From assembly GCA_012295275.1 (NCBI GenBank), contig CM022669.1, forward strand, positions 8,613,989 to 8,664,988: a stretch of DNA of 51,000 nucleotides. Direction: 5' to 3'. This DNA comes from Chrysomallon squamiferum. Its lineage: Eukaryota > Mollusca > Gastropoda > Neomphalida > Peltospiridae. The notes below the pieces were generated by a model. The model saw only the letters and a program-made list of their open reading frames with translations, was not told where the DNA came from and did no database searches. Made by a program: the position numbers and the translations under genes. Positions 24,098-37,400 of this stretch are shown piece by piece (position 1 is the stretch's first letter; each line of letters begins with the position of its first letter).

Positions 24098-24195
24098 AGT
24101 CAAAGGTCATGGGTTGAGAAAACTTTTTTAAAACGGTCGTGTGTCAAGTTTATTAAGAGTCCAAGAGATCACAAGAAAACACTTTTATTTTACCA
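24098..24195 (+). CDS. TRPM exon: N-terminal SQRSWVEK segment
   Basis: The acceptor CTTTCTGTTTCAG ends at 24097. The frame reads [20 protein letters not shown] then SPRDHKK, matching the SQKSWIESTLTKRECVYIIP type of start in TRPM7. The next exon needs two bases from here. At the conserved boundary (after CACAA, 24174) there is no GT. The first phase-compatible GT is the weak GTTTGA at 24196, adding TLLFY and a split Gln codon. There is no in-frame ATG, so translation starts further upstream. Confidence 0.8.
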
Positions 24196-25369
24196 GTTTG
24201 AGTCACTGGGAGTTTTATCACATTCATACTAGGAGTTTTATTTAACATTTATACCAGTTTGTAAATTCATACTAGGAGAGTTTTTTTAACATTTATACCA
24301 GTTTGTATTTTACATTCATACTAGGAGTTTTATTTGACATTTATACCAGTTTGTATTTTACATTCATACTAGGAGTTTTATTTAACATTTATACCAGTTT
24401 GTATTTTACATTCATACTAGGAGTTTTATTTAACATTTATACCAGTTTGTATTTTACATTCATACTAGGAGTTTTATTTAACATTTATACCAGTTTGTAT
24501 TTTACATTCATACTAGGAGTTTTATTTAACATTTATACTAGTTTTTATTTTACATTTATACTAGTTTTTATTTTACATTAACGCAAGTTTTTGTTTTACA
24601 TTTATACCCAAAAAAATTATTTTACATTTATACAAGTTTTTATTTTACATTTATACAAGTTTGTATTTACATTTATACTAGAAGTTTTTATTTTACATTT
24701 ATACCAAAAGTATGTATTTCACATTTATACTAGAAGTTTTTATTTAGCATTTGTACCAGAAGTTTGCATTTTACATTTATAATAGACATTTGGATTTTAA
24801 ATCTACACCAATTTTTTTATTTTATATCTGTACTAAAACACATATTACATATTTGACATGTGTATTTATTACAAATAAAAATAAATTTTTATTATTATCT
24901 GTTTTTCATGTGTATTAGTAGTGCAGGTAAAGTAAGGCATAACATTATATTGATCAGTAATTATATTTTTTTTATATTTTATGTCTGGATAAACCAAAAA
25001 AAAAAAATTCAAAACATTGATTTGTGCATGAATTCATACATATTTCATTAGCAGATTAAAACATTATTGGGACATAATGAAAGATGAATTGAAAGAAACG
25101 ATTGATTTTTTCCAAACTGGTAAATAAAAAAGAAATGAATAAAAATTTCCTGATCGTTTCATAATTAGGCAAATGAATGTGTTTTCCAAACAAAATCAAT
25201 GACAAATGAAATGAGTTTTGTCTGAGTGCAGATAAATGCACGTTTTGACAGAGAAGTGGAGTGTGGAAAAATTTAACTGAGAGATTCCAGTGTTGTCAAG
25301 CAGTTTTTGAATACTGGGTTTTTAAGAAATCATTTATACAGAATGCTATTATAAACACACACATGCAAA

Positions 25370-25409
<40 letters not shown>

Positions 25410-28400
25410 TATGTATATTTAGTACTGTATGTTAAATATATGTTATCATACATATATAGAACACTATCAGTATTTTTAATTGCAATAGTACAGCTTTACA
25501 TCTGCCTTTGAATTAAAGGTTTTGTAGTTCACTTTATATGAATCCTTCATGTTGTATTTTTATTAGGCTCTGTTATGATTTCCAATATATCTCTGAAAAT
25601 TATACAGCTATTTTGTTAACCTTGTGATGCATTAATTTTTTTTTTTTTTTTTTTTTTTCTTGTTTGTTTTGACTTCTCAGTTCTAGATTTAATGTTCTTT
25701 CAGTTTTTCCAAATCTATTGATGTGACATTCATTACTAATCTACAAATATGCTTGGAATTTATTTACTTAAGGGCGTCAGGCAGAAAGCTGTAGAAAAAA
25801 ATATTGCTTGCAGCAAATGTTCAATATTCATCATTCATCTAGTTGCTGAACATTATCTCAGTGTTGTTTTTACTAGACTGTCTACCACTGGGAGACACTA
25901 GAATGAATGAATATTATGGATTGTTAGAACACATTATTTTTGTTGTTGCTTCATTTCTTTTTTTAATTTGTTTTCCAGTAATAACTTGTCATTTTTCACA
26001 TAACCATGTATTTTACGGTGGATTATATTAATAAACAAAACTGGTTCTCAGAGAGAGTTACAGAAACTGCGTTACTGACGTCATGCTAATTTTTAACCCT
26101 GTAGATGCTGCTGTGGAAGGAGTGAGGCTTGGCATCAGAAACTTCCTAAATCTGATGCTGATGGTGCCTGTGGTGATGGTGGTGGTGGTAGTGGTGAACG
26201 GTGGCATCCCCTGAAACACACAGAGGTGAAACCAACCGATGCTTATGGAACTATTGAATTTCAAGGTGCACCTCATCCTAGCAAAGCCCAGGTATCTTCG
26301 TTTGATCTGTTGTTTTATTTATAGTTTTTCATTTCATTTTTTTGTGACGCATGATTTTCAGCAAGCACACAGCGTATAAATCAGTAATTGTTATTTTTCT
26401 GTTTCTGACTGAGGTAAATTTTCAATGTTTCAGTATGTTCGACTGAGTAGTTTCGACACGCGGCCAGAGCAGGTTCTACATCTTCTTCAGAAACACTGGG
26501 GCCTCGACCTTCCCAAGCTGCTGATCACAGTCCACGGAGGAATTCTCAACTTTGACCTCCAGCCCAAACTGAAGCGCGTGTTTCGGAAAGGTCTTCTGAA
26601 GGCAGCCAAAACCACTGGAGCATGGATTATTACTGGAGGCACCAACACAGGTTATTGTATTGTTTTGATATTTGTTATAGTTACAGTGTTATTAGTAATA
26701 GGTGACTACCTTTACATTGTTACAAGTATATTCATATGTGACTACACTTTCATTGCTAACAGTGTTAATATGTGACTACACTTACATTGCTATAAGTTAA
26801 TATGTGACTACATTTACATTGCTATAAGAATAATGTGTGAATAATTAAATACAGTAAAAAAAGATTAATTATCTTTTCATTCATTCTTTCTTTATTTCTT
26901 TATTTTTTATTTATTTATTTTTGGTTTATTATTATTATTATTTTTTTTTTTTTTTTTTTTTGACAAATTTCTGTGATGAGTCTAGTCTATTTTTTTCTTC
27001 TTCACTCTGTGTATTAATTTTGCCCATTTGTTTTTCTCCCCAGTGACTAGTAAGAGAATTTCACGCATCAAGTGTAGACTGTGACAAATGATGTCAAATT
27101 AACTCAATTTACAGATTCTCATCTCCCCACTTCCACCAGAGAGTGAAAACTTTGCTAGAAGTCTTTTCTCATTTTCCACTAAGATACTTCTCATTTATGT
27201 TCAGTGAACTATGGCTTTTGTATTTACCATTCACTGAAAATAAAAAAAATTCTTTACCAATCTTTAGAGATTTCCACGTAAAAGCAGTAGGCTGAAAGTA
27301 AGAAGATGTTTGTTATATTCCAGGTGTCACAAGACATGTTGGAGATGCAATCAGCGACAGAACTACAAAAACTAAAAACAAGGTCGTTGCTATTGGCATT
27401 GCTCCCTGGGGTATTGTTGAAAACAGAGAGGATCTTATAGGCAGGGATGTGAGTAATAAATACTGACTCTCGTCTTTGACTTCCGTTGTTTTGTTTTTTT
27501 TACATATCTTTCTCTGTAGGAGTTCTTGTGTTATTATTTATTTGATTCATTTCCCTACTTCCAGAAACTGATATGTCACTCTGTCAATTATCAGTCTAAA
27601 GATTTCAACAGCATTAACTGATGTATAACAGTTTCAAAAATCTACTGAAAATAATTATTTTTATTTATGTTTGTATTTGGGATTTTTTGTTTTTTTATTT
27701 AATTTAAATTTAATTTAATTTTTATTTATTTTTATGGAACTTTTTTATTTTTATTTTTATTTTTTTTTATTTATAAGAACTTGTTTTAAGACTTGTTAGC
27801 GGTGAATAATTCATTCTTTTGTGTGTAAAATACTTGAAATGCATTATAATCATTGTATGGTAGGTAAATGTCCTGGTAATGGTTTTGTTTTACAGGTAGT
27901 GGTTCCTTATCACTGTATATCTTCACCAAAGACAGCATCTGCAGTTCTGAACAGTAACCATTCATTCTTTCTTCTCTGTGACAATGGAACAATGGGAAAA
28001 TATGGAGGAGAAATTGTAGTTTCGCAAGAAACTTGAAAAGTTTATAGCACAGCAAAAAATATGTATAAGTAAGTAAACAGAAATGAAATGTTTATAAATA
28101 ATTTTATTAGTGGGAGTGTTTTAGTGTGAATCTGGTACTTATGACTATAATAACATGCTTATTTCAGTGTCATTGTTTATTAGACATTTGCTGTTGTTTG
28201 TCACATTTTTTGGAATTTTCTTTCTTTCAGCCAGTGGATTCATGGGGCGTGGTGTACCTGTGATCTGTGTTGTCCTGGAAGGTGGGGCCAACACTATCCG
28301 GTCCGTGCTGGAGTACGTGACCGACACCCCACCCGTGCCTGTTGTTGTCTGTGACGGGAGTGGCCGGGCTGCAGACCTCCTGGCGTTCACCCACAAGTAC

Positions 28401-31400
28401 ACGATGGATGACGGGTACGTTCTAGATAACAAGTAGACTTTCGAAGCAGTAACGATTTGATTTTTACAAAACTAAAAAATGTGAATAAGATTGTGAATGA
28501 AGACTAAATAGAATGTTGATAATGATTTCAGAACGATGCCAGAAAGTCTTCGCGATCAGCTCATTCTGACCATTGAGAAAACATTCCAGTATGCCCCAGA
28601 GCAGGCCGAGAAGCTCTTCATAGAACTGATGTTGTGTGTGAAGAAGAAAGAACTTGTTAGTTTTTTTTCACTTCTACATCAAAGCTTTACATGCTACACC
28701 ACTTTCCTCTCTTATCTATAGTATGACTCTAAAGATCAATACCTAAATTTCCACACAATATGATTACAGCTGAATACTGTAAAAAAAATAAAAAAAATAA
28801 AAATGTGGAACAGTTTTTAAATTGAATTCTCTCTACTGCATTGTCTGTTAATTTGAGGAGTATTGTGTGTTTCAGATTACAGTGTTCCGAATGAGTGAAG
28901 GTTCACAAGATATTGATCTAGCAATTCTTACTGCTCTTCTGAAAGGTTGGCATTTTTTGTTTCTTTCTTGCTCTGTTGCGGTGTAAATTAAACTGTACTA
29001 ACACTATTGTCAAGTGAATTGAAAATGTCCTACAAGTGTGTTGTGTTGTAAATTAGACTTCACTAACACTATTGTCAAATCAGTTGAAAATGTCCTACAA
29101 GTGTGTTCTGTTGTAAATTAGACTACTAACACTATTGTGAAGTGAGTTGAAAATGTCCTACAAGTGTGTTGTGTTGTAAATTAGACTGTACTAACACTTT
29201 TGTGAAGTGAGTTGAAAATGTCCTACAAGTGTGTTGTGTTGTAAATTAAACTGTACTAACACTTTTGTGAAGTGAGTTGAAAATGTCCTACAAGTGTGTT
29301 GTGTTGTAAATTAAACTGTACTAACACTTTTGTGAAGTGAGTTGAAAATGTCCTACAAGTGTGTTGTGTTGTAAATTAAACTGTACTAACACTTTTGTGA
29401 AGTGAGTTGAAAATGTCCTACAAGTGTGTTGTGTTGTAAATTAAACTGTACTAACACTATTGTCAAGTGAATTGAAAATGTCCTACAAGTGTGTTGTGTT
29501 GTAAATTAGACTTCACTAACACTTTTGTGAAGTGAGTTGAAAATGTCCTACAAGTGTGTTGTGTTGTAAATTAAACTGTACTAACACTTTTGTGAAGTGA
29601 GTTGAAAATGTCCTACAAGTGTGTTGTGTTGTAAATTAAACTGTACTAACACTTTTGTGAAGTGAGTTGAAAATGTCCTACAAGTGTGTTGTGTTGTAAA
29701 TTAAACTGTACTAACACTTTTGTGAAGTGAGTTGAAAATGTCCTACAAGTGTGTTGTGTTGTAAATTTGACTGTACTAACATTATTGTGAAGTGAGTTGA
29801 AAATGTCCTACAAGTGTGTTGTGTTGTAAATTAAACTGTACTAACAATATTGTGAAGTGAGTTGAAAATGTCCTACAAGTGTGTTGTGTTGTAAATTAAA
29901 CTGTACTAACACTATTGTGAAGTGAGTTGAAAATGTCCTACAAGTGTGTTGTGTTGTAAATTAGACTGTACTGTGAAATGAGTTGAAAATGTCCTACAAG
30001 AGGAGAGCTTACTGCTAAGTTTTGATTTTTTTTTTTTTTAGGAACCAATGCAAGTGCTCCTGATCAGCTCAGTCTGGTCTTGACCTGGGACAGAGTGGAC
30101 ATTGCCAGAAGTCACATCTTTGTTTATGGACAAGAGTGGCCGGTAAGAACATTTTTCTTTTGTTTTCTTTCACTGTGAAATGGACATTTTCTGTTTCTTC
30201 ACTGTGTAGTGTAAAATGACCAGCTGACCAGCTGACCAGTATGTGTTTACAGATGATTGTTGTTTACTCACAGGAAGGCTCTCTCGAGCAAGCGATGATG
30301 GATGCTTTGATCAATGACAGGGTTGACTTCGTCAAACTGCTGCTTGAGAACGGAGTCAGTATGCACACATTCCTCACCATAGCCAGACTGGAGGAGCTGT
30401 ACAACACTGTAAGTCATTTCTCATAAATACGTAACTGAAGTAACTGCAGTGAGTCATTTTACATAAATACATAACTGCAGTAAGTCACTTTACATAAATG
30501 CATAACTGCAGTAAGTCATTTTACATAAATGCATAACTGCAGTAAGTCATTTTACATAAATGCATAACTGCAGTAAGTCATTTTACATAAATGCATAACT
30601 GCAGTAAGTCATTTTACATAAATGCATAACTGCAGTAAGTCATTTTACATAAATACGTAACTGCAGTAAGTCATTTTACATAAATACGTAACTGCAGTAA
30701 GTCATTTTACATAATACGTAACTGCAGTAAGTCATCTTACATAAATACGTAACTGCAGTAAGTCATTTTACATAAATACATAACTGCAGTAAGTCATTTT
30801 ACATAAATATGAAAACTAGAGTAAGTCATTATACAAAAATACACCTACTATACTGTAAGTCATTTTATATATCCAAACTATACAACATGTCACTTACAAA
30901 ATAAAATTAGGTTACCTGATGAAATTTGTTTTATTGTAATTTGTTTCATTTTGAATTTTTTTTGTTTTATGTTTTTCTAGAGACGAGGTCCAACAAACAC
31001 ACTGCGTTATCTTGTCAGGGATGTTAGAAAGGTTAGTAACATTTCAAGTAGGAGACATGTTAGACCAGAATACTAGACAATAACATTTCAAGTAGGAGAC
31101 ATGTGAGACCAGAATACTCAACAGTAACAAGAATATTTCAAGTAGAAGAAATTTAAGACCAGAATATTTCAAGTAGGAGAGATTTAAGACCAGAATACTC
31201 GACAGTAACAAGAATATTTCAAGTAGGAGAGATTTAAGACCAGAATACTCGACAGTAACAAGAATATTTCAAGTAGGAGAGATTTAACACCAGAATACTC
31301 GACAGTAAAAAGAATATTTCAAGTAGGAGAGATTTAAAACCAGAATACTCTACAGTAACAAGAATATTTCAAGTAGGAGAGATTTAAAACCAGAATACTC

Positions 31401-34400
31401 TACAGTAACAAGAATATTTCAAGTAGGAGAGATTTAAGACCAGAATACTCGACAGTAACAAGAATATTTCAAGTAGGAGACATGTTAAACTAGAATACTT
31501 GACAGTAAAAAGAATATTTCAAGTAGGAGAGATTTAAAACCAGAATACTCGACAGTAACAAGAATATTTCAATTAGGAGAGATTTAACACCAGAATACTC
31601 GACAGTAACAAGTGTGTTACAAGTAGGAAAGATGTAGACACTGGCCTAAGCTCTGCTTTATTTGCAATTCCAGGCTGTCTCATACCCGCTTATCACAGAC
31701 TTGCATTTTGGTTTATACAGGAATATGACGAAAACATGAGTAAAATTAAAAATAAACACTTCATACTACACATGTTTTATGGTAAAAATATTATTCAGTC
31801 CAAGCTAAATGTAGTTTTTGAAGTTTGAAAGCGAGATTTAGCTGAAAGTTAAAAGAAGTAATTGTGGACGTGACACCTGTTTCAGCATGTGCCTTCTCGA
31901 TACAACTTCACTTTGCCTGACATTGGGATGGTCGTCCAGCACTTGATGGGGGGTGCCTTCCGATCTTCTTACTGCAGAAAGAGATTTCGCCAGAAGTACC
32001 ATGCAATTAAAAACCAGGTGAGATACGTTCGTGAAAAGTATTTGTCGATTTTTGTCTCTTCAAAACTGAATTCTTCCAAATATTACATGTTCTTATCTTA
32101 TTGTGCGTTCATCATCCGTTTGTCTGTGTGGTTTCGTTATTGTAGGCTGCGAGTTAATGTGATTGTAAAGAATGTTTTTTTTATAATCATGAAATATTCA
32201 CAATGAATATGTGTATTATCAATATTTTCTACTGTTCATTTCTCGAAGAAAATGTTAGTTTTATCTTTGCTGACAGGTTTGTCTTATTATGAAAACTCAT
32301 AAATTTTGTTTCTAGGTATGTTAACTTTTATTTCCTAAATGAATAAAATGATTCAAACACACGTTTGTTGGTGAATCAGCAGTAATGTAATGTTTTCTGT
32401 ATCGATGTGTGTTGTAATTATTACAGTGTTTTAAACATGTAGACAGTTATTTCTACAATAAATTTTATTTATTTCTTCATTCACTTGTAAGTTTATTAAT
32501 TTTATTATTGTTGAATTTTTATTCACTTTGTGTTTTCTTTCAAACGTGTTTTTCTTTAAGCAAATGCATATGACCGTTACATTTTGTTTCATTCTTCAGA
32601 TCATAATGTAATGAAATTTTATTTTTAATCGATAATATTTTTATTTTTTTATTTTTTTTATTTATTTTATTTATTTTTTTAAAACTTGAATACAAATTAT
32701 CTTAAATTTTGCCTGTTTTTTAGGAGAAAATTGAACATGACAGTTATTTTTGATTGCCACTAAGAACAGTGTTGTATCTTTTTTTTTTTGTTATTTTTTA
32801 TTTATTTTAATTTATTTTATTTTTATTATTATTTTTTAATCTACTTTTACTAATTTTTGCATTTTTTTAACTTTCTTTTATTCTTATTCTTTTTTTTCCT
32901 TTTTTTTTTTCTTCTTTTTTTTTCTAACATATACTTTTTGAACATTGGTTAGATGTTTTCCATAGTTTTTAATCTACTTATCTGAATTGTACTCTCTACA
33001 AATTGATATCCAAGAATGACTTACTGATTAAAATTTAAACTGTCTACATGTTGATATCCAAGCATGACTTATTGATTCGAGTTTAAACTGTCTACATGTT
33101 GATATCAAAAGCATGACTTACTGATTTGATTTTCTACTTTGCCTTTTATAGCAACCTGAACATGAGGTATGCCTGACTTCTTGAGCTTCATTCTTCATTT
33201 AGCTTCTTTATTAACTTTCTTCATTATATTTTTTATTCTCTATTTGTTGCATGCTTATGTACTTAGCGTAGAAATCTAGTTTGTTAATACAAAAATAGTG
33301 GAAAAGATTCCGGTTTTATTTGTTAACTGATTAAATTTAATTGCTTTATTATGTTTTTAATAATTATTTAGTTTTAGTTTTTTTTTTTTTTTTTTAATAA
33401 CAGCATTTAGATACATAACCAATAACTGTTTTCTTATCATTTTTATCTGTTGTGAAATTAAAACTTTTGAAATAATTTCAAATTTCTTCATTAATTTATT
33501 TTTGTCAAGATAGAGCCAACTGTTGATGATCATGTTAAAACATTTATACATTAGCATTAACATTGATTAACATAAAATTATTCAGACAGCAACTACATAA
33601 AAATATATACATTTAATTCATGCAGCATTCTTGGTTTCCTTTTAACACAACTAATCTTTTTTTTCTTTTCTTTTCTTGTCTTTTTTTTTTTTTTTTTTTA
33701 AATTAAAAAAAATATATATTTACTAACAACTGTCTATTCTCACTTACAATTTTTATTTATTGTAAAATCTATTTTGAGTATTTTCCTTTACAGTTATTTT
33801 ATTAACGCTAATAAAAAAAAAAAAAAAAAAAAAAAAAAATTGTGTAGAATGCACTTATAAAATATAGTTAATTCAGAAGCTGGTAATGTAGTGTAAAATA
33901 ATTACAAATCTGTTCATCTTTCACACAACCATACGTTACTGCAGCTACAGTAATATTGATGTGATTCTAATGTTTGTACATTAATATTACAATGTGTGTG
34001 CTCTAACTAACTCAGATGTTTAACACTCAGGGAGCCTCTGTTGGCAACATTGTGACAGCTATTCCTCACCTCGTCAATGTCAGGCAGGCTGAAGAACTAT
34101 TTCCCTACCCATTCCATGATCTCATGATCTGGTCTGTGCTCATGAAACGCCAGAAGATGGCGCTGTTTATGTGGCAGCATGGAGAAGAAGCCATGGCAAA
34201 GGTAGATAACTGTGTGACAATGTACTTCTATATGTTAATTTCCAGCGATATGTCTCTTACAGGCAGTATTGTTGTTTATTGGAAGAAAGCTTTGTTTGTT
34301 TGGTTTTTGGCAGGTACTGGTGTAATTTTGTGTTATTTTATGGCAGGAACTAACGTAATTTTGTGTTATTTTATGGCAGGCACTGATTATTTTTGTGTTA

Positions 34401-37400
34401 TTTTGTGGCAGGTGCTTATGTAATTTTGTGTTATTTTAGAGGCTTATGTAATTTTGTGTTATTTTTATGGCAGGCACTATCTGTAATTTTTTGTTGGCAG
34501 GCATTGATGTTATTTTGTTATTTTTTGTTATTTTCTGGCAGGCACTGATTATTTTTGTGTTATTTTTGGTGGCACTGATGTTATTTTGATGTTATTTTTG
34601 CTCATGTTATTTTCTGGCATGCACTGATGTGTTTTTTGTGTTATTTTATGGCAGGCGCTGATGTTATTTTTGTGTTATTTTGTGGCAGGCGCTGATGTTA
34701 TTTTTGTGTTATTTTGTGGCAGGCGCTGATGTTATTTTTGTGTTATTTTCTGGCAGGCACTGATGTTATTTTTGTGTTATTTTCTGGCAGGCGCTGATGT
34801 TATTTTTGTGTTATTTTGTTGGCAGGCACTGATGTTATTTTTTTGTGTTATTTTATGGCAGGAACTGATGTAATTTTGTGTTATCATATGGCAGGCACTA
34901 ATGTTATTTTTGTGTTATTTTATGGCAGGAACTAGTGTAATTTTGTGTTATTTTCTGTCAGGCTCTGATGTTATTTTTTGCATTATTTTGTGGCAGGCTG
35001 ATGTTATTTTTGTGTTGATGTTATTTTTGTGTTATTTTCTGGCAGGCACTGATGTTATTTTTGTGTTATTTTGTGGCAGGCTTTGATGTTGTTTTTTTTG
35101 TGTTATTTTTTCACTGATGTTATTTTTTGTTTATTTTCTGGCAGGCGCTGATGTTATTTTTGTGTTATTTTGTTTGCAGTCGCTGATGGCGTGCAAGCTG
35201 TACAAGGCGATGGCACACGAAGCAGACCAGGACGACCTGGAGATAGAACTGTCGGACGAGTTCAGGTCCTACGCCAGGTAAACACTTTTCTCTTCCACTC
35301 ACAATCCTGGTCTCGAAATGGCTTTCTAACGTTGTGTTTTTAATCTGTCCTTTTGTTGTCACCTCGCAGGGAGTTTCAGGTCCTGGCTCTGGAGCTGCTG
35401 GAACACTGCTACAAGATTGACGACGACTACACGCAGCAGCTGTTGACGTACGAGCTGAAAAACTTCAGCAAGCAGACGTGTCTGTGTCTCGCAGTCACTG
35501 CCAACCACCGCGAGTTCATCGCTCACATCTGCTGCCAGATCCTGCTCAACGACCTCTGGATTGGAGGTCTTCGCATGAGGAAGAACACAAGTCTGAAGGT
35601 GAAACCTGCATTTGTTTTGTTTGTTTGTTTTTTTTTTTTTTTTTTTGAACTTTTATAAAAAAAAAATTGTTGTGTTTAAAAGAATATTTATGTGTGTGTT
35701 TATATAGTAAACTTATTATTGTGTGTTTTATTAGAACACTTATTGTGTGTTTTATTAGAACATTTTTTGTGTTTATAGAGAACATCTATTGTGTTAAAGA
35801 GAACATTTATTGTGTGTTTAACAGAACATTTATTGTGTGTTTAACAGAACATTTATTATGAAGAGAACAGAACATTTATTGTGTTTATAGAGAACAGTTA
35901 TTGTGTTTATCACAAATACAATAATACATAAAAACAAGAAGGGTTTTGGTTTCAAACCATTTAAATGTCAAATTTTAAAAGGAAAAAAGTAGAAGTTTGA
36001 AATGTTGATTTATGTTAAATATTCTACAGTCATTTCCCCCCTAAAAACGATATCCAACAAGTGATATATATGCAGTGTACATTTTTTTAGCCAATGTCAC
36101 AGTATTCTCTCGGTCAGGCAGTCAGATGTATTGATATCACATTATGGCAGCATCCATAATCAATCAGAATTATTCATCAGCACTAATAAAGCATTTTTAG
36201 AAAAGGAGAAGGAAGTGATAGCTTTTCCTCGTGGGAGAATCAAACAAGATGAAAAGACAAAATATGCACTGTGAGAGATACAGCTGTCTGACACACATGT
36301 GTACAGAAAGCAAGGATGAATTTTCATGTTGAAGTAGACCTGTTTTCAGTGAATGTTGTTGATATGTTGCTGATAATTTGTATAGTTAGCAAGGATGTAT
36401 CATATTCTGGAATGAAGTATATCAAATGGATCAAAACAAAAAAAAAATTTTAATGTTATATTGTTCTGTTTATTTCAATACTTGTTTAGTAAAGATTACA
36501 ACAATTATAAAAAAATAAAATACTGTTTTATTTCTATCACTCTGAAAACAAAATAAATATATGTAATGATATAATTAGAATAGCTTATAACTGTTACAAA
36601 TAAGAAATATATAAGTAAAATTACAAATGCATGTAACAATATAAAAATAACAATGAAAACAGGTAATAATGTAAACTTAATTACAGGTGATAATGGGCAT
36701 TCTGATGCCACTGTACATTCTGGCTCTTGAATTCAAGAGTAAGGAGGAGCTACAGCTGATGCCCCAGACAATGGAGGAGCACTTGGAGGAGCTGGAGGAT
36801 GATGCCAGTGAAGACAACGTATCTTTAGGAGGTTTAAATGAAGACCAGGTGATTGAAGTAGGTCTCACACTGTTTTAGTTCTTCGTCTTGTTGTGGGATT
36901 TGTCTGCTTTGTTCCTGCTTCTCAAGGTTACGCCTGCTGTCTACATTAAACAATAAACCTCTGTTTTGGTTTGTAACTTGTCACATGTCGTTTTTCATTT
37001 TGCTATATAACTAACTTTTTTACCATTATGTTTTTATTATTATTAAATTTAGTGGGTTTTTTTTCTTGCTTACTGTTTTTCAACCCTTTGTTCAATTGCT
37101 TTTCTTCATTTTCCTTTTTTTTATTTTTTTATTTTTTATTTTATTTAATTTTTTTTTATTTAATTTTTATTGTATTTTATTTTTATTTTATTTTATTTTA
37201 TTTTAATTTCATTTACCAGTTAAGTTAAATTTTAACTTGTCTTTGTCTTTAACAGATTTGTATATCATTGTACAAGTATTTGATTTTGTTTTGTTCAATA
37301 TTTCCTTTTTTTATTTTTATTTATTATTTTTTTTGAGTATTTTCACTTTAGCTTTGGCTAAGAAATTTATTCTCATACTAATTAAAAACAGTTTTATGGA

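Noticed and set aside
28145-28432. Minus-strand 95-codon frame
   Set aside because: Antisense to the conserved TRPM exon 28231-28414.
30409-31615. CRISPR-like regular repeats
   Set aside because: Units are contiguous with no unique spacers, in an animal gene; they are minisatellites.
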